Position numbers and translations under genes: made by a program. A stretch of DNA of 64,000 bases. It comes from Parvivirga hydrogeniphila (lineage in GTDB: Bacteria; Actinomycetota; Coriobacteriia; Anaerosomatales; Anaerosomataceae). The stretch's first letter is position 1, and each line of letters opens with the position of its first letter. Location: assembly GCF_023371205.1 (NCBI RefSeq), contig NZ_JAMCCO010000002.1, positions 1 through 64,000 on the forward strand, written 5' to 3'. Positions 1-9,732 of this stretch are shown piece by piece. The notes under the pieces were generated by a model. It did no database searches. It was not told the origin of the DNA and saw only the letters and a list, made by a program, of their open reading frames with translations.

Positions 1-3000
1 GGAGGTAAGCGAGCCTGAGGCCACCACCGAGCGCAGGCGCTGGCCGTAGGCGTCATACGCATAGCTCGCAGACACGCCCCGGGACGCGTCGGAGCAGCCG
101 ACAAGCCGGTCCGCGTCGTCGTAGGTAAAGCGGACGGTTTGCGGAGAAGCGGGCGTCCCTTGCGAGGCGCGCCTGCCGCGGCTGTCGAAGGAGAAGACCG
201 TCTGCGTCGCGCCTTGCGAGATCAGCGCCGCGATGCGGCCCGAGCCTTGCTCGTAGGCAAGCGTCGTCGTCGGCTCCGAGCCGCGCTTGATGCCGATGAG
301 GTTGCCCGTGCCGGGCTCGTAGGCGTACGCGGCATCCGGCATCCCGGAGATAGACGCGAAGGCGAGCCTGCCGTCCGCCGTGTAGGCGTAGCTGCGCACG
401 CTGTCGGTTCGCCCGCCGAACGCGAACCGGTACGCCTCGGCCTCGAGCCTGCCGGTGTTGCCGTTGTAGGAAAGCTCGGCGCCGGGCACGGCAAGGCCCG
501 CCGCGTAGCCGTAGCCGGACTCGGAGGAAAGCCTGCCCGCCTGGTCGAAGGCGCGCGTCTTCGAGCCGGCGCTCCCCGCGTCGATCGTGCGCGGGCGGCC
601 GGCCGCGTCGAAGTCGCCGAAGGACAGGGACAGGAAGCCTGCCGGCGTGGAGGCGACGCGCGACGCCTCGCGGCCCGCGCCGTCGTAGGTCACCTCCACG
701 CTCACGCCCGCATACGAGACCGTCATCGTGGTTATCGGCGAGCCGGACTCCGGGTACGTGGTGCGGCTCCAGCGGACGGCGCCGCTCACCAGATCCGTCA
801 CCGTCGTCTCGACCGTGCGCGACATCGCGTCGTACGTGCGGCTCGTGCGCTTGAGCACCGCGCCTGAGGAGCTCTCCTGGGTCTCCTGCACCACGCGCCC
901 GAACGCGTCATGGACGTACCGGGCCACGGCGCCGTCGGCCTGCCGGGTGAAGACGGCGTTGCCGAGCGCGTCGTACGCGGTCGTCGACGCCTTGCCGTCG
1001 ACCGCCTCTTCGAGCACGCGCCCGCACGCGTCGTACGTCCACGTCTTGACGACGCCGTCGGGATCGGTCTCAGAAAGCTTCCAGCCCACCGTGTTGTACA
1101 CGCTGACCGTCGGGGTCGCGCCTTCCGAGGCCGCCGAGACCTGCCGCCCGGCCAGGTCGTAGCCGAACGTCGTCGTGGCGCCGTCGCTCGAGGTCTCGGA
1201 GATCTTCCGGCCGCCCACGTCGTAGCCGAAGGTCGTGACCGTCGTGCCGCCGTCCTCGGTCGGCTTGGTCTCCTTCACAGTGTTGCCGGCCTGGTCGTAG
1301 GCGTGCTCAGTCCAGCTGCCGTCCGGGTTCGTGACCCGCTTGACCAGGCCGTTCGGGTAGTACGTGGTCACGGTCGCGGAGGTCTCGGCACCTGGCGAAA
1401 GCTCGCGGCTAACGCGGCCGTAGGCGTCGTACTCCGTGCGCGTGGCCGCGGTGGGCGACGACGTGTCCGAGCCCTCCGCCCACGCCGCCGTGGCGTTGCC
1501 GCGCGCGTCGAAGCGGGTCACGGCCTGGCCGGCCACCTTGCTATCGTCGCTTGCGACCTCCCTGCCCATCTGGTCGTAGGTGTGCGTGACCGTGCCTGCC
1601 GCGACCGGCTGGCCTGCGGCATCCGCAAGGTACCTGGTCTCGACCAGCACGCGCGCTTCGGCGTCGTAGGTCTTCGCCACCCGGTCGCACCACGAGCCGT
1701 CGCGCGCCTCGCGCCACGTAAGCGTCTCGTTGCCGAGCAGGTCGTACTCGTGGTGCGTGACCGTGCCTGTGGCGTCTTCCGTTTCGAGCACGCGGCCGGC
1801 GATGTCGTAGGTGTTCCGCTCGGTGACGACGCCGCACGCGTCGGTGCGCGAGACGACGTTGCCGAATGCGTCGTAGGAGGTGCGCTCGACGAGGTCGAGG
1901 GGCTGGGCGCTGGGGGACAGGCGCACGCCTTTGCGGGTGGTGGTCTGCGCCTGGCCGCACAGCGCGAAGTCCGAGTACTCTGTCACAGCCCACTCGTTCG
2001 CATTCAGCTGTTGCTTCTCGAGGACGACGGTGCCGGACGCGTTGTACGAGTACTCCACACGCGAGCGGTCCGTGCCGGTAAGCTGCTTCTCCTCGGCGAC
2101 GAGCGGGCCTGCGCCTTCGAAGCCCGTCGACGCGTAGGTACGGTAGGTCGTGCAGCCGCGCGGGTCGACCTCGCGCACGCACCTGTCGAGCGCGTCGTAG
2201 ACGTACACGGTGCGGTGGCCTTCTTCGTCGACCTCCTCGATGACGTTGCCGCGTCCGTCGACCGTCCGCGAGACCTTGGCGCCAGTCGGCGAGAGCTCCT
2301 GGACGGCCTCGTTGGCAGCGTTGTACGCGTACGTCCACGTCGCGGGGGCCGCTCCTTGCCTGTACGGATCGGTCTTGGACGCCGTCGTGCCGGTGGGGTT
2401 CCACGAGTAGGACTGCAGCACGGCGGTTCCTGGCGCGCCCTCCACGGTGCCGAAGCGCGTGACGGTCGCGCTCGCGCCGGAGTACGTCACGTCGATGCGG
2501 CGCAGGCCGTCGGATACGTACCCGGGAAGCCTCAGGCTGGCGAGCCTGCCGTCGCCGCCGTAGATGACGCTCCACGACGCCGCCACGCCGCCCGGCGCGT
2601 AGCCCTCCACGGAGGCCTGTGCCAGCCGGCCGGCAGAGTGCGCCAGCACCGTGGTGCGAGCCGCGTCACTCCCGGCGTACGCGGTCACCGCGACGGTGCC
2701 CCCGCCGCGATCGGCGTACTCGACGGTCCGCGTGCCGGCCGCCGTGGCATACGTCGCGGACTGCACGTGGCCGTCGGCGTCGAAGGACACCGCGATCCTT
2801 TGGCCGTTGGCGGCGGTGATCGCAAGCGTCCCCGCGCTGCGCTCATAGGTCACGGCGTTGCCTGCCTGGTCGTAGTCGGCGAGGAGGCGTCCGGAAGCAT
2901 CGAAGACGCTCGAGCTCCGGTCGCGCTGGATGAGCCGGTAGCGCAAAGCGCCGCCTACGGTCTCGGTCGCAAGCCTGGCATAGCTCCCGTTCGGCGCGTG

Positions 3001-5943
3001 GTAGGCGCCGCCTGCGAGCACGAACCGGTCGCGCTGCCCGGTCTCGTCGACGTAGGTGACGCTCGTCGAGGTGATCTCGAGCGCGCGCTCGAAGCTGAAG
3101 CGCCACCCCGGAGCGCCATGGAGGAGCGAGGGCGCCGTCGACGAGGAGCAGTAGCTCCTGGCGATGCGCGCGGCGGGGCCCCACGAGGCGATCTCGAGGT
3201 CGGTCGCGTCGAGCGCAAGCGCGCCCCTGTCGAGCTCGACTGCAGCGTCCATGCCGGCGACGTCGGGAAGCTCGGCGGTGGTGTGGCGGGCCTGGTCGGC
3301 GACGCGGACCGTGCGGTTGTCCAGGGTGGGCGTGTACGCCGCGCATGACGAGATGTCGGGCTGCCCGTAGTCGTTGAACGGGACGATCCTGAACCAGTAG
3401 TTCGTGCTGTCGTAGTACGTGCTGTTCGCGCCCTTGCGATACAGCGGCCTCGGGTCGTCGCGCAGATCCAGGCCCGGGCCGAGGTAACGCCGGACCTCTC
3501 CTCGATCCAAAGAGCCGAGCCAGAAGCAGCCGTTCGCCGGGTCGTAGCATCCGTTGATGACGCGAGTCGTGGCCTGGTTGATTGGCCACTGGTTCGCGAT
3601 GCGGAAGTCCGACAAGCGGATCTTGGTCACGTGAGCGGAGTCGGTGTTCGCCCACTCGATGAGGTACAGCGCCGAGCCGTCGCACAGCACGCCGTCGATG
3701 TACTCGGATGGCACTGCGATGGTGCGGTCAGCGCCCTGCTTGACGCCGTCCGTGCCGAACACGCGGATCGTATAGCCGTTGTACGTCGAGCCGCCGACGC
3801 CGTACGCGACGTTGTAGATGTACTTCCCGTCGGTCGTGACCAGCACGTCGCTCGACGCCTCAGTCAGCTCCGTTCCGGTGCGTCGGTCGAGCAGCGGTGC
3901 GGAGAACGTGATCTCCCTCGACTGGTCCTCGCCCGCAGGCGCGTCTTTCCACACGCCTCGGATAGCGTTCTTCGCCACAGCCGCTCCACTGAACAGGAAC
4001 CCATCGAGGTAAAACGCAGAGTAGGAGTCTTGTGCTGCAAGGCTCGGGCCGACCGTGCCATAATCCTTGCCGGCGACTGTCCCGTGGAATCCCGTGCCGA
4101 TGCGCTTCCATGCAGCGGATCCGGGATAGGTCCCCCACCGCCTGACGAACAGGTACGTGCCGTCGGTGACCACAAGGCCGGCCCCACCTTGTCCCTCAAC
4201 CGCTACAGTGGCGACCTGCGACATCGCTCTCGGGCTCGCGGCGCGCGTGAGCGCGTTCCTCGATGCTGGCGACCATCCTGCGATCTCGGAGTCCGTCGGG
4301 TAGATGCCGCATCCTTGGCTCGTCCACGTCGTGGCGTTCGAGCCGAGGGTGGTACCGACCTTCTCGTAAGAGTCCCCGTCCCACTGGTAGATGTTGTATC
4401 CCTCCGCACGCGGGGCGGCAGGCCATGCGAGCTTCACGCCGCCGCGCCCTGCGCGCGGAAGGTCATCCGGCGTGTCGGACACGCCGTCGCCGTTCCGGTC
4501 GACCTCGCGGAACCACTCGTAGGCCTCGTGCGTGCACGCGGAGACATCGGTGACCGGGTCGGGGATCACGGTGTAAGTCACGACGAGCTTCGGACGCAGG
4601 GCGCTGTCGGAATACTCGCGTGCGTAGAACTTCCGCCAGTGCGTCGTGTTCTCGCTGCCATCCTCTTTCTGGTAGCACATGAACCCGTAGTTCGAAGACG
4701 GGCTGGCGACCCAGTTCTGGACCGTGGTCTTGACTGCGGCCTGGGACCAGTTCACCCACACGCCGCGTCCGGCTATCGATTGGCTGGCAAGGTAGGAATA
4801 CGAGGGCTTCGTGTCCCACGTGGTCGCCGTACCCCATGAGCTGGTGGCCTTGGCGAGGTAGGTCGTGGTCGAGGTGTTCGTGTAGTAGGTGTGGAACTGG
4901 TAGATTGAGAACGTAGCCGAGTCCACACGTGCGATCGACGGGATGGCGGTGAGGTCGAATCTGACGAGAGTGCGGTTATGACCGGTCGTCGAGTCGTAGT
5001 ACCCGCACTTGAGCTCCGTCGACGAGTTGTAGCTCGTGGTCGGATACGCGCTGGCCACGTAGGTGTCGAGCGCCGAGACAGCCGTTAGGCTTGGGTCGAT
5101 CATCACGGGGAAGCGACGGGAGGGGTCGGCGAGCCACCAGCTCGGGACGCTATAGGTGACGTACGCGCCGCCGCTCACCGGCTCGACCGTCATCGTCGCG
5201 TCAGGGCAGTAGGCTGGATCACCCGCGGCGTTCCGGCTCGAGTCGAACACGCACAGGCCGCCGATGCCGAAGACGGGCGCACCGGTTTCCGGCTCGACGA
5301 GGACCCAGCCGCCTGATCCGTCCTCGCGCAGGGAAAGCCCGCCTGCATCGAGGTAGAACCGGTAGGAGCTGGCCGCCTTCGGGGACGACAGCACGATCGT
5401 CTGCTTCATCCCGTCGTCCTGCGCCTCATAGACCAGGCTCGCGTCTGCCGCCACCCCTGCGTAGCAGGCGTGCGAGCCGAGAGCGAGCGGCCGGCCTTCG
5501 GCCACACCCAGCATGTTCAGCCCCACGGAGCGCCCCGAAGCGCTCACCCGCACCGGCGGGCCGCCAGCGGAGTCGGCGCCGAACGAGCACACCGCTGGCG
5601 CCGACTTCGTGCGGACCCTGCCTGTGGCGGGATCGCCCACGAGCGTCGTGTCGATCTCGACCCAGGCTCCGGACACGTCCCGGTAGTGGACCGGCGCCTC
5701 GGAGATCACCGCCCCGATGCGGCCGTCGGGCAGCCGGTACTGCTTGGCGTTCCTCGTGCGAAGCGAGACATCCTCGACCGCCCCCGGCGGCAGCCCGTCA
5801 GGGCTCGCGGCAGCGACGCCGTCTGCCGCGTCTTCCGCGTGCGCGGTCGACGGGAATGCTCCGAGCACAGGCGTCGTCGCAAGAGTGAACGCGAGCAGGA
5901 AAGAGACGAAGCGTGCGGACCGAGCGCGGATGAACGATCGCAT
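1..5943 (-). CDS. Secreted RHS/YD-repeat protein, 5' part (gene continues past left edge)
   Basis: One frame stays open for 1981 codons from an ATG at 5943 to the left edge, so the C-terminus is missing. A good ribosome site (GGAGGGGGAGG) lies just upstream. Residues 1-36 form a signal peptide ending AHA before EDAAD. About 285-460 look like a DNRLRE-type beta domain (DTYVASAYPTTSYN onward). Near 500-530 there is a fibronectin III-like stretch. From about 890 comes the RHS entry region, then about 25 YDxxGR/YDxxGN-type repeats from roughly residue 1025 on. Such proteins form a hollow beta shell and usually carry a variable C-terminal effector, which would lie outside this window. It could be a polymorphic toxin or a wall-associated adhesin; the sequence here cannot decide. 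It stands alone, convergent with nothing visible. Confidence 0.9.
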   Translation of the reverse strand, partial: MRSFIRARSARFVSFLLAFTLATTPVLGAFPSTAHAEDAADGVAAASPDGLPPGAVEDVSLRTRNAKQYRLPDGRIGAVISEAPVHYRDVSGAWVEIDTTLVGDPATGRVRTKSAPAVCSFGADSAGGPPVRVSASGRSVGLNMLGVAEGRPLALGSHACYAGVAADASLVYEAQDDGMKQTIVLSSPKAASSYRFYLDAGGLSLREDGSGGWVLVEPETGAPVFGIGGLCVFDSSRNAAGDPAYCPDATMTVEPVSGGAYVTYSVPSWWLADPSRRFPVMIDPSLTAVSALDTYVASAYPTTSYNSSTELKCGYYDSTTGHNRTLVRFDLTAIPSIARVDSATFSIYQFHTYYTNTSTTTYLAKATSSWGTATTWDTKPSYSYLASQSIAGRGVWVNWSQAAVKTTVQNWVASPSSNYGFMCYQKEDGSENTTHWRKFYAREYSDSALRPKLVVTYTVIPDPVTDVSACTHEAYEWFREVDRNGDGVSDTPDDLPRAGRGGVKLAWPAAPRAEGYNIYQWDGDSYEKVGTTLGSNATTWTSQGCGIYPTDSEIAGWSPASRNALTRAASPRAMSQVATVAVEGQGGAGLVVTDGTYLFVRRWGTYPGSAAWKRIGTGFHGTVAGKDYGTVGPSLAAQDSYSAFYLDGFLFSGAAVAKNAIRGVWKDAPAGEDQSREITFSAPLLDRRTGTELTEASSDVLVTTDGKYIYNVAYGVGGSTYNGYTIRVFGTDGVKQGADRTIAVPSEYIDGVLCDGSALYLIEWANTDSAHVTKIRLSDFRIANQWPINQATTRVINGCYDPANGCFWLGSLDRGEVRRYLGPGLDLRDDPRPLYRKGANSTYYDSTNYWFRIVPFNDYGQPDISSCAAYTPTLDNRTVRVADQARHTTAELPDVAGMDAAVELDRGALALDATDLEIASWGPAARIARSYCSSSTAPSLLHGAPGWRFSFERALEITSTSVTYVDETGQRDRFVLAGGAYHAPNGSYARLATETVGGALRYRLIQRDRSSSVFDASGRLLADYDQAGNAVTYERSAGTLAITAANGQRIAVSFDADGHVQSATYATAAGTRTVEYADRGGGTVAVTAYAGSDAARTTVLAHSAGRLAQASVEGYAPGGVAASWSVIYGGDGRLASLRLPGYVSDGLRRIDVTYSGASATVTRFGTVEGAPGTAVLQSYSWNPTGTTASKTDPYRQGAAPATWTYAYNAANEAVQELSPTGAKVSRTVDGRGNVIEEVDEEGHRTVYVYDALDRCVREVDPRGCTTYRTYASTGFEGAGPLVAEEKQLTGTDRSRVEYSYNASGTVVLEKQQLNANEWAVTEYSDFALCGQAQTTTRKGVRLSPSAQPLDLVERTSYDAFGNVVSRTDACGVVTERNTYDIAGRVLETEDATGTVTHHEYDLLGNETLTWREARDGSWCDRVAKTYDAEARVLVETRYLADAAGQPVAAGTVTHTYDQMGREVASDDSKVAGQAVTRFDARGNATAAWAEGSDTSSPTAATRTEYDAYGRVSRELSPGAETSATVTTYYPNGLVKRVTNPDGSWTEHAYDQAGNTVKETKPTEDGGTTVTTFGYDVGGRKISETSSDGATTTFGYDLAGRQVSAASEGATPTVSVYNTVGWKLSETDPDGVVKTWTYDACGRVLEEAVDGKASTTAYDALGNAVFTRQADGAVARYVHDAFGRVVQETQESSSGAVLKRTSRTYDAMSRTVETTVTDLVSGAVRWSRTTYPESGSPITTMTVSYAGVSVEVTYDGAGREASRVASTPAGFLSLSFGDFDAAGRPRTIDAGSAGSKTRAFDQAGRLSSESGYGYAAGLAVPGAELSYNGNTGRLEAEAYRFAFGGRTDSVRSYAYTADGRLAFASISGMPDAAYAYEPGTGNLIGIKRGSEPTTTLAYEQGSGRIAALISQGATQTVFSFDSRGRRASQGTPASPQTVRFTYDDADRLVGCSDASRGVSASYAYDAYGQRLRSVVASGSLTS

Positions 5944-5962
5944 GGGACCCCTCCCCCTCCGG

Positions 5963-5998
5963 TGCAGTGCCTGACAGGACCCCCGGCCTGTCACTGCA
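5963..5998 (-). other. Stem-loop in the RHS gene leader
   Basis: Two nested complementary arms, TGCAGTG/CACTGCA and TGACAGG/CCTGTCA, can form a long hairpin with an 8-base loop and a small bulge. It lies between the candidate promoter and the ribosome site. No T-run follows, so it is not a typical terminator. It could stabilise the leader or bind a regulator (inference). Confidence 0.5.
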
Positions 5999-5999
5999 G

Positions 6000-6028
6000 A
6001 GGGAACCACGGGGGGGTGGAGGTGTCAA
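6000..6028 (-). promoter_or_regulatory. Candidate promoter of the RHS gene
   Basis: A perfect -35 hexamer TTGACA (6023-6028) is followed after 17 bases by a poor -10 match, TTCCCT (6000-6005). The position, about 60 bases upstream of the start codon, is sensible. The weak -10 suggests low basal activity or an activator (inference). Confidence 0.35.
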
Positions 6029-6111
6029 GAGCTTCGATCGCTTGCTCGAAGGCAGTCTGCCGCGCATACGAGGTCGAGAAGAGCTGCGCCGCTGCCTCTC
6101 CCGGCCTCTGC

Positions 6112-8571
6112 CTACTCCCCCGCTGGCTCCTCCAGCGGCAGCCGCACCGTGAAGGTGCTCCCGCGCCCCACCTCGCTCGCGACCTCGATGCGGCCTCCGT
6201 GCGCGCGCACGATCTCGTCGGCGACGAAGAGCCCCACGCCCAGCCCGCCGAACCGCCGCGTCGAGGACATGTCGGCCTGCGTGAAGCGGTCGAAGAGCTT
6301 CGGCGCGTCCTCGCTGCGGATGCCGACGCCTTGGTCGGACACGGCGATGAACGCCTCGCCGCCCTCGACGCCCACGCGCACCGTGACCGTGCCGCCTTCA
6401 GGCGAGAACTTCACGGCGTTGCTCACGAGGTTCTCGACGACGCGCCCGATGCGGTCCGGATCGCACACCACGAGCGGCATGTCCGGCTGCGCGTCGACGA
6501 CGAGCACGTGCTCGGCGCTGCGCGGCACGGCCTCGGCACGCAGCCGCACCACTTGCTCGAGGTCCGCCGGCCGCTTCAGCAGCTTCAAACCGCCCTCGGC
6601 CTGGATCGTCGTCGCCTCCAGGAGCTCCTCGACAAGGTCGCGCATCCGGATCGCGCTCGCCTCGATCTTGCGGGCCACGTCTGCGGCCTTTCCGGCGAGG
6701 TCGCCGGGATGCATGTTCGACAACAGCTCCGCATACCCGAGGATGCTCGTGAGCGGCGTCCGGAGCTCGTGCGAGACGTTGGCGACGAACCCGCTTCGGA
6801 GCTGGTCGAGCATCCGCTCGTCGGTCACGTCGCGCTTCACGACCACGAACCGCGGTCTGCTCACGCCGTCGACCGGCGCCACCGACATCCGCTCGTAGTA
6901 CCGGCTGCCGTCCTTGCGAAGCCCGATGGTGTCGCCGGTCCACGACTCCGCGACGCCTCCGAGCACGAACAGCCACCCCTCGGATTCGGCCGCCGTGTGG
7001 AGGTCGGCGATGTCCCGGCCGAGCAGCTCGGCCTCCGAGTAGCCTGTGAGACGGGCGAGCGCACGGTTGCACGACACGATCATGCCGCGCTCGTCGACGA
7101 TCGCGATGCCGTCAGCCGCCGACGCGAGCGCCGCCGACTGCATCGCCTGCTCCTCGCGGCTCCGCGCAAGCGCGATGGCCGTCGCGACGGAGGCCGTCAG
7201 CCGCTCGAGCATCCGGAGCGTCGATTCGTCGATGCCGTGCGGCAGGCCCGCGAAGTACCCAGCCGCGCCCGCGACGACGCCGTCGATCCACATCGGGACA
7301 AGCGCGACGCCCCGTACGCCAGCGTTCCACAAGGGACTGCCGATCTCGAGTCCGGGCTCTTCAGCGGCCAGCACCACCGTCTCGCCGTCGAGGACACGCT
7401 CGCCGCCCGGGATCGCCTGCCAAGGCGTCGCGCGCGAACGGATCGCCTCGACGGCGTCAGCCAGGCCGTCTGCCTCGACGGTGGCGGCACCGTCCACACC
7501 CAGCAGCGCGACAGCCACCGTGCAGCGCGGGAGCCCTGATGCGGCTGCCTCGCAGACCTGCAGGAGGATGTCGGCGATCGGCGCTCCCGATGCGACACGG
7601 GCGTTGACTTCCGCGACGATCCGATCGACAGCCTGGGCCCGCTGCGTCTCCGTGACGTCCTGCCCGAACAGGTAGACCCTGCCCTCCGAGGCCGACACCG
7701 TCCAGGCGACGATCCGGGGCTCGCCCCATCGCGAGACGATCTCCTCCCGCAAGCGCACCGAGGCGCCCGCTCGCACGGCAGCCGCGAGGTTGCAGTCGTC
7801 AGCGAGGCCGAGCGCTTCTTCGAGGGTGCGCCCCACCGCGTCACCGGCGGCGACTCCGGTCAGCGCCTCTGCGCCTTTCGAGAACAGCATCACCGTGCCG
7901 GATGAGTCGAGCGCGACGACAGCCACGTCCGGGACGTCGACGACGCTGCGGGTGAAGTCGCGCTCGGCGCGAAGCTCGGCTTCGAGCGCCTTGCGTTTCG
8001 CGACATCAGCGTTGAGTTCCGCGATGAGGTTTGCCTTGACCTCGACCTCTTCGGCGAGCATCTGCATCGCCCGGCGCAGTTCCTCATTCGCCCGCTGCAG
8101 CTCCGCGGCCTTCTGCTCGATCTTGTGCACGAGTCGCGCGTTGTACTCGACGAGCACCTCGTGCTCGTCCTCGATCTCCGGTGCGCGCACCTCCTCGGGA
8201 GAACCCGCCAACTTCGCCACCTCGCCGAGCTTCTCCAGCAGCGTCAGCGGGTCGAGGGGCTTGCGCCAGAACGCGTCAGCTCCTAGCTCGAGCGCGAACC
8301 GCTCGTCTTCCGGGTCGGTGTATGAGGCGGTGTAGAAGACGAGCGGCTTCGTCTTCAGCACATCGTCCGTCTTCCACGAGCGGCAGAGCTGATAGCCGTC
8401 CATGCGCGGCATGAGGATGTCGGTGATGACGACGTCCGGCGGGTTGCTCCGTGCGATCTCGAGCGCCTCCTCGCCATCAGCGGCGGAGACGACCTCGTGC
8501 CCGCCCGACCGCACCACGGACTCGAGCAGATACCTGTTGGAAGCGTCATCGTCGACGACGAGGACCCGCAC
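6112..8571 (-). CDS. Hybrid sensor histidine kinase with N-terminal receiver (REC-PAS-GAF-PAS-HisKA-HATPase)
   Basis: The 819-residue protein opens with a receiver domain (acidic DDD at 7-9, phospho-acceptor D51, T81, K104). A coiled coil follows (about 140-215), then a PAS domain (about 218-320), a GAF domain (about 335-490) and a second PAS (about 497-610). A HisKA dimerisation domain has the phosphorylatable histidine in NVSHELRTPL near residue 601. The C-terminal ATPase has ENLVSNAVKFSP and the G-boxes. No membrane segment is seen, so it is cytoplasmic. The start is GTG, preceded at good distance by AAGGGGG. The receiver at the N-terminus lets it be a target of another kinase. No DNA-binding regulator lies next to it. 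Confidence 0.9.
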   Translation of the reverse strand: MRVLVVDDDASNRYLLESVVRSGGHEVVSAADGEEALEIARSNPPDVVITDILMPRMDGYQLCRSWKTDDVLKTKPLVFYTASYTDPEDERFALELGADAFWRKPLDPLTLLEKLGEVAKLAGSPEEVRAPEIEDEHEVLVEYNARLVHKIEQKAAELQRANEELRRAMQMLAEEVEVKANLIAELNADVAKRKALEAELRAERDFTRSVVDVPDVAVVALDSSGTVMLFSKGAEALTGVAAGDAVGRTLEEALGLADDCNLAAAVRAGASVRLREEIVSRWGEPRIVAWTVSASEGRVYLFGQDVTETQRAQAVDRIVAEVNARVASGAPIADILLQVCEAAASGLPRCTVAVALLGVDGAATVEADGLADAVEAIRSRATPWQAIPGGERVLDGETVVLAAEEPGLEIGSPLWNAGVRGVALVPMWIDGVVAGAAGYFAGLPHGIDESTLRMLERLTASVATAIALARSREEQAMQSAALASAADGIAIVDERGMIVSCNRALARLTGYSEAELLGRDIADLHTAAESEGWLFVLGGVAESWTGDTIGLRKDGSRYYERMSVAPVDGVSRPRFVVVKRDVTDERMLDQLRSGFVANVSHELRTPLTSILGYAELLSNMHPGDLAGKAADVARKIEASAIRMRDLVEELLEATTIQAEGGLKLLKRPADLEQVVRLRAEAVPRSAEHVLVVDAQPDMPLVVCDPDRIGRVVENLVSNAVKFSPEGGTVTVRVGVEGGEAFIAVSDQGVGIRSEDAPKLFDRFTQADMSSTRRFGGLGVGLFVADEIVRAHGGRIEVASEVGRGSTFTVRLPLEEPAGE

Positions 8572-8733
8572 CGGCGACCCCCTTCTTCAGCCGATTCTTT
8601 ACCATCCATATCTTGCAAGTATCGGCTTCAGATCCCCCCGACTGAACCCCGATAGTCCGTGCATACCCAACTGCAGGGGGTCTTTCAGCGGCGCGGTCGG
8701 AGCAGCTCGGCATCCCGAGCGCAACGAGAGCGA

Positions 8734-9732
8734 TCAGCGCAGCCCCAGCGTCTCCAAGGCTCGCTCACCCGCGGACGTGACACCCATGGAGCGCTCGGCG
8801 ATGCTGCGGTACGCGGCCTTCAGGTCCTCGGGCAGCGGATCGGCGAACTCGAGGGTCTCGCCAGTGGCCGGGTGGGCGAAGCTCAGCCGGTAGGCGTGGA
8901 GGAACTGCCGCGTCAGCCCCAGATCGGCCTTCGGATGCCGCTTGCCGTACAGCGGGTCTCCGACGCACGGATGGTGGATGTACTGCATGTGCACGCGTAT
9001 CTGGTGCGTGCGGCCCGTGTACAGCTTGCACTCGATGAGGGTGTAACCGTCGTCGTGCGTCCCGGCCTCGAACCGCTCGAGCACCGTGAAGGTCGTCACC
9101 GCCTGCTTGGAGCCCTCCGTGTCGACGACCGCCATGCGGAGCCGGTCTTTCGGATGCCGCCCGATCGGCGCGTCGATGATGCCCGTATCGGGTGCGATGT
9201 AGCCGTGCACGAGTGCCGCGTACCGCCGCTCCACTGAGCGGATCTTGAGCGCTTCCGCGAGCGCCGCGTGCGCCTCGTCGCGCTTGGCGACCATCATCAG
9301 CCCCGACGTGTCCTTATCGAGCCGATGGACGATGCCGGGCCGGTCGTCGCCTGCGAGCGTCCCGAGCTCGTCCGCGTGCGCGAGAAGCGCGTGCACCAGC
9401 GTGCCCGTCTTGTGGCCGCGCGCGGGATGCACCACGAGCCCCGCAGGCTTCGAAAGCACGATGACGTGCTCGTCTTCGTAGCGGACGTCGAGCGGGATCT
9501 TCTCGGGCTCGAGCTCTGAAGGCTCCGCGTCTGGCAGGAAGACCTCGACGCGTTCGCCAGCGCGCACGACGTGGTTCTTCGCCGCCACCCGTCCGTTGAC
9601 GAGCACGTTGCCGTCGGCGATGAGGCGCTGCGCGAACGAGCGGCTCACGATCGCCTCCTCGCCCGCCAGGAACCGGTCGAGCCGCTCCCCTGCGTCGTCC
9701 GCGCGCACCGTCACGACGAGCCGCTCACCCAT
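8734..9732 (-). CDS. rluD: RluD-family 23S rRNA pseudouridine synthase
   Basis: This 332-residue protein has an N-terminal S4 RNA-binding domain (about 14-70) and a pseudouridine synthase domain with the catalytic motif HRLDKDTSG (catalytic Asp near 139). RluD-type enzymes isomerise uridines in 23S rRNA (family knowledge); the exact target site cannot be told. I chose the ATG at 9732. A longer reading frame upstream covers only low-complexity arginine-rich codons inside lspA. The gene overlaps the end of lspA by 8 bases, so the two are translationally linked. Confidence 0.92.
   Translation of the reverse strand: MGERLVVTVRADDAGERLDRFLAGEEAIVSRSFAQRLIADGNVLVNGRVAAKNHVVRAGERVEVFLPDAEPSELEPEKIPLDVRYEDEHVIVLSKPAGLVVHPARGHKTGTLVHALLAHADELGTLAGDDRPGIVHRLDKDTSGLMMVAKRDEAHAALAEALKIRSVERRYAALVHGYIAPDTGIIDAPIGRHPKDRLRMAVVDTEGSKQAVTTFTVLERFEAGTHDDGYTLIECKLYTGRTHQIRVHMQYIHHPCVGDPLYGKRHPKADLGLTRQFLHAYRLSFAHPATGETLEFADPLPEDLKAAYRSIAERSMGVTSAGERALETLGLR

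Noticed and set aside
1..3000. Tandem DNA repeats in the RHS region
   Set aside because: They are degenerate protein-level YD repeats; the DNA units are not identical enough to be tandem repeats.
910..3348. An 812-codon open frame on the plus strand inside the RHS gene
   Set aside because: It is Arg/Ala/Gly/Val-rich with no domain. The minus frame has signal peptide, domains and YD repeats. GC-rich third positions keep antisense frames open.
5963..6028. Cyclic di-GMP (GEMM) riboswitch before the RHS gene
   Set aside because: The conserved GEMM core sequences are absent; only a simple nested hairpin is seen.
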